Shown here: positions 16,528 to 26,224 of the stretch, one piece after another
How the letters are laid out: every line of letters begins with the position of its first letter
Numbering within the stretch: position 1 is the stretch's first letter
From: Gammaproteobacteria bacterium
Lineage (GTDB): Bacteria > Pseudomonadota > Gammaproteobacteria > Steroidobacterales > Steroidobacteraceae
Length of the DNA: 64,000 nucleotides
NCBI GenBank assembly: GCA_025359565.1
Contig: JANYFY010000022.1
Coordinates: 58,323 to 122,322 of the forward strand
Reading direction: 5' to 3'
Notes under the pieces: model-generated
Seen by the model: only the letters and a program-made list of their open reading frames with translations
What the model was told of the DNA's origin: nothing
Database searches by the model: none
Position numbers and translations under genes: made by a program

Positions 16528-17271
16528 GTGCCGATAGTCGCGGCTTCAATCCTGTCGCTCATTATCCAAGGGTGCTTAATAGTGCACGTCGTAAAGACTG
16601 GACGAAACTCTCTATGGATATGGGCTATCGCTTTAATTCCCGGCGCGGGATGGGTAGCCTATGTAGTGGCAGAAATACTCCCAGACCTCGTGGCAGGGCG
16701 TGGTGCAAAACGGGCTAAAGCTGGTGTACAGCGAATGTTCGACCCGAATCGAGATTTACGTCGAGCTAGCGCCGAAGTGCAGATTTCGGGCAACCTTGAT
16801 GCGCGACGGCGATTAGCTGAAGAATACTTCGAGCGAGATCAATTTGATTTGAGTATTGATGCCTATGCGAGCGGTTTGAAAGGTATATTTGAACACGATC
16901 CCACGCTACTTCTAGGTTTGGCACATGCCCAGTTTGCTAAGCAAGACTTCGCAGCGGCACGAATTTCGCTCGAGCGTTTACAACTCCACAATACTGATTT
17001 TAAATCCACTGATGAGAGCTTGTTGTATGCGCGTACGCTTGAGCAACTAGAAGCTCTTGACGAAGCTCAACACGCCTATGCGTCAATTGCACCAAGCTTT
17101 CCAGGCACCGAAGCTAAATTTCGCTACGCTTTACTTTTAAAGCGCCGTGGTAAAGTTGACCAGGCACACCAAATCTTTACAGACTTATTAGAGAGTGCTG
17201 CTTTGGCTCCTGCGCATTTTCGTAAGGCTCAAGCGCATTGGTTAGACTGTGCTCGGAAGGAATTGGCTTGA
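16528..17271 (+). CDS. Membrane-anchored TPR protein
   Basis: A 247-residue protein. Residues 1-55 hold two hydrophobic segments (AASILSLIIQGCLIVHVV and LWIWAIALIPGAGWVAYVVAEIL) resembling the two-helix PLDc_N-type anchor. The rest is soluble: a short linker (ARGAKRAKAGVQRMFDPNRDLRRA) and TPR-type helices from about residue 85 (DARRRLAEEYFERDQFDLSIDAYASGL, LLGLAHAQFAKQDFAAARISL, FRYALLLKRRGKVDQAHQIF). It is probably an inner-membrane scaffold facing the cytoplasm. GTG 16528 follows AGGGGGC. It converges with the PhzF gene, with three bases between them. No specific role is known to me. Confidence 0.75.
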   Translation: MPIVAASILSLIIQGCLIVHVVKTGRNSLWIWAIALIPGAGWVAYVVAEILPDLVAGRGAKRAKAGVQRMFDPNRDLRRASAEVQISGNLDARRRLAEEYFERDQFDLSIDAYASGLKGIFEHDPTLLLGLAHAQFAKQDFAAARISLERLQLHNTDFKSTDESLLYARTLEQLEALDEAQHAYASIAPSFPGTEAKFRYALLLKRRGKVDQAHQIFTDLLESAALAPAHFRKAQAHWLDCARKELA

Positions 17272-17274
17272 ATG

Positions 17275-18147
17275 CTATAGCAGCACGCCCTCACTGACAA
17301 TGACGGCATTGCCGCCTATTTGCGCCGCAAGAAATTCACCCTGAGCGATTTCAATTCTGACACTGACCTTGCCGGGACGCAGCATTTGCAAGCCTTGGTA
17401 CCCTATAAAACATTCAAATTCGCTTTCGAACAATGCATGTTCCCATAGGTAGGCCGCGAGCATTGAATGGGCGTTACCACTGACAGGATCCTCCAGAATG
17501 CCCAGAGCTGGACAAAACATGCGCGAATGAGTGGAGAGAATTCCATCAATACGATTCACTGCGAAGACGAAAAAACCTTCGGTGCCAATTTCACGTCCAA
17601 GCTCTACTAGAATTTCATATTTTGGCGTCAGTGAATTAAGAGCGCGTGGATCGCAAATGGGTATTAGCAAACGCGAGCTACCTTTGCGAGCAAGTCGCGT
17701 AGGGAGGTTCTTGTGTAATTCTTCAAGCGTAATTCCGAGGGCTGCTGCGATTCGCTGAGTCGTCTTAAGGGGCAGGGGTGCGTCCAGCTGCGGGCGGGTT
17801 TGTCGAAATTCGATTGTGGAATCGCGAATCGTTACGTCTAGGATTCCAGCGTTCGAATACTGTCGACAGATGCCTGGGCCGCGGCGCCCAGCAGCGAGTA
17901 AGACGGCATGTGCGGCGATGGTCGCGTGACCCACAAAGGGTGCTTCTTTGCGCGAATTGAAGAAACGTAATCGAATGTCGTGATCGGCGCTATTCCCAGC
18001 CAGTACAAACGCCGTTTCAGCGTGCGAAAATTCGCGCGCGAGGGTCTGCAATTGGCTGTCGCTTTGTCCTTCGGCATCTAAAATAACTGTAGCTGGATTA
18101 CCTGTGAATGGGATATCCGTAAAGCCGTCGACTTGAAAAATGCGCAA
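17275..18147 (-). CDS. PhzF family isomerase-like protein
   Basis: About 290 residues, PhzF/YddE family (diaminopimelate-epimerase fold). The marks are VDGFTDIPFTGNPATVIL at the N-terminus, SHAETAFVL with the catalytic-type glutamate (Glu44), RFFNSRKEAPFVGHATIAAHAVL, and EDPVSGNAHSML with the conserved Asp near the C-terminus. Most members are isomerases of unknown substrate, and only a few make phenazines; no phenazine genes are here. I place the start at TTG 18147, which has GGGGA at the right distance and matches the family N-terminus. The frame extends to GTG 18195 or ATG 18186, adding unrelated residues without a ribosome site. Confidence 0.82.
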   Translation of the reverse strand: MRIFQVDGFTDIPFTGNPATVILDAEGQSDSQLQTLAREFSHAETAFVLAGNSADHDIRLRFFNSRKEAPFVGHATIAAHAVLLAAGRRGPGICRQYSNAGILDVTIRDSTIEFRQTRPQLDAPLPLKTTQRIAAALGITLEELHKNLPTRLARKGSSRLLIPICDPRALNSLTPKYEILVELGREIGTEGFFVFAVNRIDGILSTHSRMFCPALGILEDPVSGNAHSMLAAYLWEHALFESEFECFIGYQGLQMLRPGKVSVRIEIAQGEFLAAQIGGNAVIVSEGVLL

Positions 18148-18206
18148 GATGAAATCCCCGGCTAAGCATACACTGGTATGCGCCATGCTAAACACAGTCG
18201 ATTATT

Positions 18207-19073
18207 TTGTCATCTAGCGTCGAAACCCTGGCGCGGCGGTTTATTCCGGGTAATGGAGAGCTTCAGATAGTTCGAATTGAGGCAGGACTGGTCAACGAAA
18301 CCTATAAAGTGCAACGCGATGGACTCCACTATGCGCTTCGATTGTCTCGTTCCAGAGATCAACAACAAGATCTCCTGTGGGAGTTCCGTGTGTTGGGACT
18401 GGCGAGTGCTGTTGGCCTCGCGCCACCTCTCATATATTGCGACGTAGTCGATCGACTTTTAGTAACGCGCTGGATCGCAGGGCATACGTGGACCGGCGTA
18501 CAGGTGCGGCTGTCCAATAATATTGCCAAAGTGGCTGGGTTTGTAAGAAGTATTCAACGGCTGGCAATCCCGCAGCCCGTCCGAACGGTAAGTCCGCTGC
18601 AATGGGTGTTGATCTATCGGAAGCAATTAAGCGAATTTTCGGTATTCCATGATGACTTTTTGGACTTACGAGGGGTGGCCGACAGACGCTTAAGCGTTTT
18701 GGATCAGGCGGTACCGCAAGTACCGGTGCTTTGCCATAGTGATCTTCATGTGGGCAATTTAATTGCCCACCAAGCGCTGCTGATAGCGATCGATTGGGAG
18801 TACGCGCATGCATCGCATCCTTGGTGGGATTTGGCGGGCTGGAGCGCCTCAAACGACTTTGAATTGATTCAGAGTAGCGATCTGTTGAAGTGTTATTTAG
18901 AGCGTCCGCCTAGCGGTGACGAATGGCAGTTTTTTAAGAATTTGATTTGGCTCTATGATTACGTGTGCTTGTTGTGGGGCCAGCTCTACTTGCAAGAGTC
19001 TGATGGTTTATGCAGGGTAAAGATTTTAGAGCGTCAATCTCGTTTAGCGGCACATTTACGTGCCGAAACCTAG
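18207..19073 (+). CDS. APH/choline-kinase family phosphotransferase
   Basis: A 288-residue small-molecule kinase of the aminoglycoside phosphotransferase/choline kinase superfamily. N-lobe: RIEAGLVNETYKVQ as the loop over ATP and YALRLS with the ATP-binding region. Catalytic loop CHSDLHVGNLI (Asp179, Asn184) and metal-binding IDWEYA (Asp196) are intact. Close to thiamine kinase or LicA-type proteins; the substrate could be an amino-alcohol or a vitamin. The only sensible start is TTG 18207, in the 60-base gap from the divergent PhzF gene. No resistance role is implied. Confidence 0.75.
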   Translation: MSSSVETLARRFIPGNGELQIVRIEAGLVNETYKVQRDGLHYALRLSRSRDQQQDLLWEFRVLGLASAVGLAPPLIYCDVVDRLLVTRWIAGHTWTGVQVRLSNNIAKVAGFVRSIQRLAIPQPVRTVSPLQWVLIYRKQLSEFSVFHDDFLDLRGVADRRLSVLDQAVPQVPVLCHSDLHVGNLIAHQALLIAIDWEYAHASHPWWDLAGWSASNDFELIQSSDLLKCYLERPPSGDEWQFFKNLIWLYDYVCLLWGQLYLQESDGLCRVKILERQSRLAAHLRAET

Positions 19074-19145
19074 GTGGTGGAGCGGGAGTTCCGGCAGACT
19101 AGGGGGACAGGCGACAAGGCCTAAGAGTGATAATTGGAGCAGTTA

Positions 19146-19463
19146 ATGGCGCAAATGACGGTGGTGGATCGTGATGGCAAGGAACACAGTATTGAAGCTA
19201 AGCCAGGTCTTAAACTTATGGAAATATTGCGGGAGTTAGACTACGGGGTTGCGGCTATATGCGGTGGCCTTTGTTCTTGCGCTACTTGCCATATTTTTGT
19301 GGACGATAGTTGGGTGCAACGATTGCCCAAGCAACAAAGTGATGAATCGGACTTGTTGCGCGAGCTATCTGACTTTCGACCGACGAGTTCGCGGCTTTCT
19401 TGCCAGGTGGATTTTACTGAGGCCCTCAATGGCCTAAAAGTTACGGTGGCACCCGATTCTTAA
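19146..19463 (+). CDS. 2Fe-2S ferredoxin (adrenodoxin type)
   Basis: A 105-residue ferredoxin that carries single electrons. The cluster ligands follow the adrenodoxin spacing: Cys in [16 protein letters not shown] (C-x5-C-x2-C) and a distal one in [10 protein letters not shown], with the DDSWV acidic helix between. It has no fusion partner. ATG 19146 is preceded by GGAG at six bases; the TTG at 19134 is less likely. The partner enzyme is not obvious in the neighbourhood; the sequence is of the kind that serves P450 or isc systems. Its stop overlaps that of the convergent gpmA by four bases. Confidence 0.9.
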   Translation: MAQMTVVDRDGKEHSIEAKPGLKLMEILRELDYGVAAICGGLCSCATCHIFVDDSWVQRLPKQQSDESDLLRELSDFRPTSSRLSCQVDFTEALNGLKVTVAPDS

Positions 19464-20218
19464 TTTGGGCGGGGTGAGGTTTGTTGGCGAACGGCTTCTT
19501 GGGCTGCTGCTATAGCGGTGGCATCGCCGAGAAATCGCCGACTTAACGGCTGTAGTTGATGGTCTAATTCGAACAGCATGGGTACCCCCGTAGGAATATT
19601 GAATTCCAAAATTTCCGCTTCAGACATGCCAACTAGCATTTTGACGAGGGCTCGCAACGAATTGCCATGGGCGACTATGAGGACATCCTTGCCGTTTTTA
19701 AGCTCGGGCGCAATCGTCAAGGTCCAGAAAGGAAGCACCCGCGCGAGGGTATCTGCTAATGATTCTGCAGTAGGCAATAAATTGGGATCGACATCGGCGT
19801 AGCGCGGATCGAAGCGTGGGTGTCTACGATCATCGTAATTCAACGCGGGAGGGGGAGTGTCGTAGCTACGGCGCCAAATTTTGACTTGCGCTTCGCCATA
19901 TTGTGCCACTGTTTGCGCCTTATCGAGTCCTTGTAGGGCTCCGTAGTGACGTTCATTGAGTCGCCAGGTGCCCGTCACCGGAATCCACATGCGATCCGTC
20001 GTATCTAGGATTAACCATAGTGTACGAATCGCACGTTTTAGAACCGAAGTAAAAGCGACCACCGGTGTAAGGCCTTCTCGATGTAACTGTACGCCTGCCT
20101 CTTGTGCCTCCACGATGCCTTGCGCACTTAGATCAACATCATGCCAGCCAGTGAATAAATTCTCGACATTCCAGGTGCTTTGTCCGTGGCGGACTAGTAT
20201 CAATTTACCAGACAACAA
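19460..20218 (-). CDS. gpmA: 2,3-bisphosphoglycerate-dependent phosphoglycerate mutase
   Basis: A 252-residue glycolytic enzyme interconverting 3- and 2-phosphoglycerate. It has the phosphohistidine motif [18 protein letters not shown] (His11), [14 protein letters not shown] with the family glutamate, and [14 protein letters not shown] with the second histidine. Length matches the cofactor-dependent type. It lies 22 bases downstream of the glutamate dehydrogenase gene, so it may belong to the same minus-strand run, and overlaps the ferredoxin stop by four bases at its other end. Confidence 0.95.
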   Translation of the reverse strand: MLSGKLILVRHGQSTWNVENLFTGWHDVDLSAQGIVEAQEAGVQLHREGLTPVVAFTSVLKRAIRTLWLILDTTDRMWIPVTGTWRLNERHYGALQGLDKAQTVAQYGEAQVKIWRRSYDTPPPALNYDDRRHPRFDPRYADVDPNLLPTAESLADTLARVLPFWTLTIAPELKNGKDVLIVAHGNSLRALVKMLVGMSEAEILEFNIPTGVPMLFELDHQLQPLSRRFLGDATAIAAAQEAVRQQTSPRPN

Positions 20219-20240
20219 ATTCTCCTAGTTATTTGAGGTT

Positions 20241-23200
20241 TCAATCTTCCGCGAGTCGCCTAACGGATTGAACTGCAACCGAGAGCGTTGCAAAATCAGG
20301 AGTCCTATCGGTTCGCAAGTCCACTACCACCCGTTGTAAAGACTCCACCTCTGTGGAGTGCAATCTCATCCAGTGCTGGACTCGATCAACGGGAGTTCGG
20401 CCCTTATGCTTGAGAGCTGTAATACAAATTTTACGCTGTAACGCATATAGGTTATCCCGTAAGGTCCCGCGCGCCACGGCTTGCCAGTGTCCGTCAACGG
20501 CGAGCAATTCAATTTGCTCGCGGATCCAGCCAAGTTCCATACTTTCACTCACGGCATAATAGGCTATGGCGGCTTCACGCATATTTAGACCGGTAACGGT
20601 CGCAACTTCCACTAAGTCTAACGCTGAATGCAGAGCTTCTAACGACGCAATTCGTGTGGCTAGCTTTTCCGGCACTCGCTGCGCGACGAGTTGTGCGTGT
20701 AAGGCACTATATTTTTCACTTTCAGTCTTACCCAACACTTTGCCAAGTTCTCGCAGTAATTCTGCAACCTTGCTTGCATAGCGGTACACAGCGCGCTCAA
20801 TATCCAGATCGTTACGTAAGTTCTCAAGTAGCCAGTAGCTCATATGTCGTAGTAAGCGCGTGGTCTGATGCATGGCGGTGTACTGGACAATAGCCGGTAT
20901 TTGATTGTCGAGAGCTTCAATCTCCGCCCATATTTCTCGAACTGCAAATACTTCTCGAGCAATGGTGTACGCGCGGGCGATGGCCGCAGGCGCAGCGCCG
21001 GTGTCGTCCTGAGCGCGTACCGGGAATGCGGCACCCATTCTATTGATGAGGCTATTAGTGATTGCCGTCGCGATTATTTCGCGGCGTAAACGATGTTGTT
21101 TTAAGCGTGCCGCAAAGCGCTTTTGGACGGCGGTCGGAAAATAGCGGCTTAGCTCAGCCGACAAATAGGCATCTTCGGGCACGTCAGAATTGATGAGTGC
21201 TTTGTAGAGCCAAATCTTGCCATAACTCAGGCTGGTCGCGAGCTCAGGGCGCGTAAGGCCCTCGCCGGCTTTCCGGCGTTCAGCAATTTCTTCATCGGTG
21301 GGCAAAAACTCGAGCGACCTGTTTAGGTCGCCGGTGCGCTCAAAAGCGCGAATGGCGTAAGCGGCTTCGTTCAGGCGCTCTCGAGATTGGAACTGTACCG
21401 TGCTAATCGCTTGGCTTTGTAAGTAGTTATTGCGTAATACCAAAGCAGCTACTTCGTCGGTCATGCTGATCAATAATCGATTACGCGCAGCCCGCGTAAG
21501 TTCTTTGGCGTGAACTGCTCCGTTTAATAATATTTTTAAATTGACTTCCACATCTGAGCAATTCACACCGGCAGAGTTGTCTATAAAATCGGTATTCAGT
21601 CGCCCGCCGTGGCGCGCAAACTCTACACGTCCAAGTTGGGAGAGTCCCAAGTTACCTCCCTCACCAATGACCTTACAGCGCAATTCGTGAGCACTAATAC
21701 GCACTGCATCGTTGCTTCGATCACCTACATCGCCTTGACTTTCGGCACTTGCCTTCACGTAGGTACCGATGCCCCCATTCCATAGTAAATCGACGGGAGT
21801 TTTTAGAATGGCACGAACCACTTCATTGGGAGTTGATAGCGCTGGTAGATCTAAAAAAACTTGCGCTTCAAGGCTCAGATTTATATTTTTGGCGCTGCGT
21901 GCATACACGCCACCGCCCTTTGATATTAGCGAGTTCGAATAGTCTTCCCACGAAGAGCGCGATAAGTTGAATAACCGCGCACGCTCTTTATAAGAGCGCT
22001 CGGCATCAGGTGCCGGATCAATAAAAATATGTTGGTGATTAAACGCCGCCAACAGGCGGATATGTTGCGATTGAAGCATTCCGTTGCCAAACACATCGCC
22101 TGCCATATCACCAATGCCGGTCACAGTGAAATCTTGCTTTTGAATATCAACGCCTAGTTCGCGAAAATGACGTTTTACGCATTCCCAACCGCCGCGCGCA
22201 GTAATTGCCATTTTCTTATGATCGTAACCTGCTGATCCCCCCGACGCAAAAGCGTCTCCTAACCAGAAGCCATATTCCTCGGATATCGTGTTGGCAATAT
22301 CTGAGAAGGTGGCAGTGCCTTTATCGGCCGCTACCACTAAATATGGATCATCACTGTCATGTCGGACTACATGAGCGGGAGCAATGATCACATCATTAAC
22401 GATGTTGTCGGTTAAATCTAAAAGGCCGCGAATCAGAGTTTGGTAACAGGCTACTACTTCGGCTTGTAGTTTTTCACGATCGACAATGTCGGTACGCCTG
22501 ACCACGAATCCACCTTTCGCACCGACGGGCACTATGACAGTGTTTTTGACCTGTTGGGCCTTCATTAGCCCCAAAACTTCGGTTCGAAAATCCTCGCGTC
22601 GATCCGACCAGCGAATGCCGCCGCGAGCAACCTTCCCCATGCGCAAATGAACCCCTTCCATACGGGAAGAAAATACAAACACTTCGAAGAGCGGCTTCGG
22701 AAGCGGCAGCTCGCGGAGGTTCTGACTTTCAATTTTAACCGAGAGATATTCCTTGGGTTGTCCGGAAGCATCTTTCTGAAAAGCATTAGTACGCACAGTA
22801 GCGGCGATTGCTCTCCAAAGGGCGCGCAAAATCCGATCTTCATCGGAGCGTGTGACGTTTTCAAGAGCTAGCCCTATGCGTGCTTCCAGTCGCTTTAGGC
22901 TACTCGCTCGGCTCTTGGGCTTAAGCGTTGGCTCAAACCGAGCGGTGAATAAATCGGTCATAAGGCGCGAAGTCGATGGGTGACTTACCAATACTTGTGC
23001 GATATAGCCCGGACTAAACGGCAATCCGGCTTGCAATAAATATCGGCAATAGGCACGCACAATCCACACCAGTCGCCACGGTATACCAGCAACAAGCGTT
23101 AGTTGGTTCAGCGCATCGCTGTCCACCTGACCATTCCACACGGCCGTCAGCGAGTCCTTGATATTACTTTCTTGTTCTTGGGCGGTGCCAGTCGCTTTGG

Positions 23201-25061
23201 TTCGAAAAATTAATTCCAAATCTTGGATCCAGGCTCTGCCGTGCTCAAACTCAAGTTCATACGGGCGCTCCGCGATGACCTTAAGGCCCATATTTTCTAT
23301 CATGGGGAGCAGATCGGATATTGGAATCGCCTCCTGCTTCCGAAATACTTTTAGAAAAAACTTATCTTGCTGGCGCGGATCGCGACGATAGATATCGAGA
23401 ACTAATGGTGCGGGTTTCTTATCTAGAGCCTCTAGAAATCGAACGTCGTTTGCCGCAACTTCAGCGTTAAAATCTTCGGTGTAGGCGGCTGGAAATGCAT
23501 TTACATAGTGCTCGTACAGGCGCAATGCATAAGCCTCGTCAAATCGAGCGAGCAGGGCCGTTTTAAACGCATCTGCCCAAGAGCGTACTGCAGCCGCTAT
23601 CTGCTTCTCCACTTGGTCTACGACAACACGAATCGTATCGGTAGGGCGAGTCCGCGCGACAACATGAATACGCGCAAGATTAGACTCCGCAATTTGCACT
23701 TGTGACTCTAAACTTTGTGCACCTAACGCGCTGCCAATCACTCGTTCGATGCGTTGACGCACCTGAGTGTTGTATTTCTCTCGAGGCACAAATATTAAGC
23801 AGGAATAGAAGCGGTGAAAAGGATCGCGTCGCATGAGCAGACGCACCCGCGGGCGTTCTTGCAATCCGAAAATACCAGTTACGATCCGAACTAGTTCCGC
23901 GATACTCGCTTGGAACAACTCATCGCGCGGAAACGCTTCTAGAATATGTTGCAAGGCTTTACCGTTATGACTGTCAGGTGCTAGCGCAAAGTGTTTTTTG
24001 ACTTGGGCGACTTTTTGCCGCAGCAGCGGTATTTGGCTCGGACTTGTGTTGTACGCAGCGGAAGTCCACAAACCTAGAAAGCGCCGCTCACCCACCGTGC
24101 GACCATTTTTATCAAATAGCTTGATGCCGATGTAGTCTAAATATCCGGCGCGGTGTACCGTTGATTGAAAGTTACCCTTGGTCACTAACGCGATGTCGTG
24201 CGAGCGAATTTGTCGACGAATGTCTGCGGGTCTAATTGCATTGGGCGGGTTCGGCGGTAGGTGAGTCGAGCGCAAGATTCCTAACGCGGAATCTTTGATC
24301 GGCTTCAAGCTTTCCCTGCCGACACCGCCTTGTAATCGATATTCTTGAAATCCTAGGAAAGTGAAATTATCGCTCTCCATCCAATCCAGCAGCGCGCGAG
24401 CTTCGGTGCCGTCTTGATGTTTGGCAACCGAGTTCAACTGCGCCAATTGGTCGCCGGTTACTTGCGCCGCGATTTTCATTTTGTCCCAGTCCTTAAAGGC
24501 CAAACGAACGTCGCTCATGCTATGTTCGATTTCCTTAGAAAGGGCGTGTAGGGAGTGTAAGTCGATGATGCGATCAATTTCGATATGTTGAAAAGACTCA
24601 AGGCGGGAACTCTTAAGTGTCTTTAACCTACGGTCGAGTGCGGAGCGCAGCGTGCCGAGCTTGTCGCGCGTGACGGCAAAAACTGGATGCGCCATAAAAT
24701 GCAGCGTGAGGGTTTTTTTGCTGAGCACTAAGCCAATTGAGTCCACCAAAAAAGGCATGTCATCAGTGACCATCTCCACGACCGTGTGCAATGACGTATA
24801 GCCGTGTTCGCTTAAGGTCGGATTGAACACACGAACCAAAGCTCGGTTACGGCGCTTTGTGGCGAATTGCAAATGACTGAGTGCGCTGACCGCAAGGTCG
24901 GCCGGGTCTCTATCTGCCAAATCTTGAGAGCCTACGTTCGAGTAGTAATTATGAATAAATAGATCTGTATCCAAGCCGCGTATAGGCTTCGCCAGGGAGC
25001 GTGCTGCACTTTGAATGGTCGCCAAGATTTTTCGATGCTGACTAGAGGTTTCTTGATTCAT
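20241..25061 (-). CDS. gdhB: NAD-specific glutamate dehydrogenase, large 180 kDa type
   Basis: A protein of about 1,606 residues belonging to the very large NAD-glutamate dehydrogenases, which deaminate glutamate to 2-oxoglutarate. A long N-terminal regulatory part (ACT-like region, residues to about 700) precedes the catalytic domain: GKVARGGIRWSDRREDFRTEVLG, KNTVIVPVGAKGGFVVR with the catalytic lysines, IGDMAGDVFGNGML and the NAD-binding GEGGNLGLSQLGR. A helical C-terminal domain follows. I chose ATG 25061 (MNQETSSQHRK), which matches the usual N-terminal length; the frame can start at 25142, inside the zapE end. No good Shine-Dalgarno is seen at either. The enzyme is often induced on amino acids as carbon source. 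Confidence 0.93.
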   Translation of the reverse strand: MNQETSSQHRKILATIQSAARSLAKPIRGLDTDLFIHNYYSNVGSQDLADRDPADLAVSALSHLQFATKRRNRALVRVFNPTLSEHGYTSLHTVVEMVTDDMPFLVDSIGLVLSKKTLTLHFMAHPVFAVTRDKLGTLRSALDRRLKTLKSSRLESFQHIEIDRIIDLHSLHALSKEIEHSMSDVRLAFKDWDKMKIAAQVTGDQLAQLNSVAKHQDGTEARALLDWMESDNFTFLGFQEYRLQGGVGRESLKPIKDSALGILRSTHLPPNPPNAIRPADIRRQIRSHDIALVTKGNFQSTVHRAGYLDYIGIKLFDKNGRTVGERRFLGLWTSAAYNTSPSQIPLLRQKVAQVKKHFALAPDSHNGKALQHILEAFPRDELFQASIAELVRIVTGIFGLQERPRVRLLMRRDPFHRFYSCLIFVPREKYNTQVRQRIERVIGSALGAQSLESQVQIAESNLARIHVVARTRPTDTIRVVVDQVEKQIAAAVRSWADAFKTALLARFDEAYALRLYEHYVNAFPAAYTEDFNAEVAANDVRFLEALDKKPAPLVLDIYRRDPRQQDKFFLKVFRKQEAIPISDLLPMIENMGLKVIAERPYELEFEHGRAWIQDLELIFRTKATGTAQEQESNIKDSLTAVWNGQVDSDALNQLTLVAGIPWRLVWIVRAYCRYLLQAGLPFSPGYIAQVLVSHPSTSRLMTDLFTARFEPTLKPKSRASSLKRLEARIGLALENVTRSDEDRILRALWRAIAATVRTNAFQKDASGQPKEYLSVKIESQNLRELPLPKPLFEVFVFSSRMEGVHLRMGKVARGGIRWSDRREDFRTEVLGLMKAQQVKNTVIVPVGAKGGFVVRRTDIVDREKLQAEVVACYQTLIRGLLDLTDNIVNDVIIAPAHVVRHDSDDPYLVVAADKGTATFSDIANTISEEYGFWLGDAFASGGSAGYDHKKMAITARGGWECVKRHFRELGVDIQKQDFTVTGIGDMAGDVFGNGMLQSQHIRLLAAFNHQHIFIDPAPDAERSYKERARLFNLSRSSWEDYSNSLISKGGGVYARSAKNINLSLEAQVFLDLPALSTPNEVVRAILKTPVDLLWNGGIGTYVKASAESQGDVGDRSNDAVRISAHELRCKVIGEGGNLGLSQLGRVEFARHGGRLNTDFIDNSAGVNCSDVEVNLKILLNGAVHAKELTRAARNRLLISMTDEVAALVLRNNYLQSQAISTVQFQSRERLNEAAYAIRAFERTGDLNRSLEFLPTDEEIAERRKAGEGLTRPELATSLSYGKIWLYKALINSDVPEDAYLSAELSRYFPTAVQKRFAARLKQHRLRREIIATAITNSLINRMGAAFPVRAQDDTGAAPAAIARAYTIAREVFAVREIWAEIEALDNQIPAIVQYTAMHQTTRLLRHMSYWLLENLRNDLDIERAVYRYASKVAELLRELGKVLGKTESEKYSALHAQLVAQRVPEKLATRIASLEALHSALDLVEVATVTGLNMREAAIAYYAVSESMELGWIREQIELLAVDGHWQAVARGTLRDNLYALQRKICITALKHKGRTPVDRVQHWMRLHSTEVESLQRVVVDLRTDRTPDFATLSVAVQSVRRLAED

Positions 25062-25095
25062 AGGAGGATTATGCCAGGGCTTTGCCGATAACGCG

Positions 25096-26217
25096 TTAGG
25101 GGTTATGGTGACGTGAAAAATATTGATTGGTTTGCATTTCAATTAATCGGCTGGATATTCTTTGAAATTCAAATTGCAGTTTCTCGCCATGATAGAGTTC
25201 GCCAGGACGCGCCGCTGCTGATATCAGCATCTTAACCCCACGGTCATACAGTTCGTCAATCAGCATTATAAAGCGCTTGGCAGCATTCTCGTTATGTGCG
25301 CCAAAGAGCGGTACCTTACTTAAGCATATCGTGTGATACATATGCGCCAATTCGATATAGTCTATTTGGCTGCGCGGACCTTCACAAATTTCCGAAAAAT
25401 CCAGCCAAATAATGCCGTGTGCCGCGCAAATTACATGAATGGTTCGTCCCGCGATTTCAAGAGATTTGGTGTTGATTGAAGACCCAGTGGCAAGCAAGTC
25501 AAATCGTTGCCGCATTTGTTGTGTAGCGCCGGGCGCCTCACTATCGAAGTAAGTGGGTGCGATCTTGAGAGCGCGCATTCGATAGTCCGTGGCACCATCG
25601 AGATGCACGATTTCCATTTGATTTTGCAACAGGTCGATAGTGGGTATAAACCGCGATCGTTGCAGACCGTCTTTGTATAAATCTTCTGGTGGCAGATTCG
25701 ATGTAGTAACAAGCGTTACGCCATACTTAAACAGACCTTCTATGAGATTAGCGAGAATCATGGCATCAGTGATATCGGCAACAAAAAACTCGTCTAGACA
25801 GAGTACTCGTACACGCTGAGCCATTCGCTGGGCCACCCTATCGAGGGGATTGATAAGTGGGCTGATGTTTTGCTCGATGCGTAACTGGGCGTGGATTTCC
25901 TGCATAAACCGATAAAAATGCTGACGCTCGCGTGGGATTGTGGATAAAGAGCCAAAGAATAAATCCATTAAATGAGTTTTACCGCGACCTATCCCGCCCC
26001 ACAGGTAAAGGCCGTGTGGTGGATTTTTCGCGAAATATGACCCCCCTAGTCGCCGCGATAGTCGCCTCGATAATCGCCGCCATAAACCCTTCGCGTGCGT
26101 GTCCTGCATCAATCGCGACCGCAGTAAATCTAATCGGACGGCGACTTCGCGTTGCGCGGCATCAAAGCTCAGTCGTTGGGTCGCGACCTCGTGTTCCAAT
26201 TGGACGGTTATTGACAA
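25096..26217 (-). CDS. zapE: Cell division protein ZapE (AFG1-like ATPase)
   Basis: A 373-residue AAA-type ATPase of the ZapE/AFG1 family, which in E. coli contacts FtsZ during septum constriction. Walker A is GGIGRGKTHLMD and Walker B VLCLDEFFVADITDAMIL; the signature LVTTSNLPPEDLYKDGLQRSRFIP (sensor region) follows. Start is a TTG at 26217, seven bases after the ETF-QO stop, which is consistent with coupling. An N-terminal RSRLM segment and a triple RRLSRR stretch make the region before Walker A notably basic. Length fits the family. Confidence 0.93.
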   Translation of the reverse strand: MSITVQLEHEVATQRLSFDAAQREVAVRLDLLRSRLMQDTHAKGLWRRLSRRLSRRLGGSYFAKNPPHGLYLWGGIGRGKTHLMDLFFGSLSTIPRERQHFYRFMQEIHAQLRIEQNISPLINPLDRVAQRMAQRVRVLCLDEFFVADITDAMILANLIEGLFKYGVTLVTTSNLPPEDLYKDGLQRSRFIPTIDLLQNQMEIVHLDGATDYRMRALKIAPTYFDSEAPGATQQMRQRFDLLATGSSINTKSLEIAGRTIHVICAAHGIIWLDFSEICEGPRSQIDYIELAHMYHTICLSKVPLFGAHNENAAKRFIMLIDELYDRGVKMLISAAARPGELYHGEKLQFEFQRISSRLIEMQTNQYFSRHHNP

Positions 26218-26224
26218 CGCTAGG

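Noticed and set aside
17275..18147. Possible phenazine biosynthesis locus because of the PhzF-type gene
   Set aside because: No other phz gene is nearby, and most PhzF-family proteins have nothing to do with phenazine.
18207..19073. Antibiotic resistance by the APH-type kinase
   Set aside because: The sequence is nearer to thiamine/choline kinase types and the context is housekeeping.
20353..24700. Numerous open frames opposite the glutamate dehydrogenase gene
   Set aside because: They are short, overlap a strongly conserved coding gene and lack ribosome sites or known motifs.
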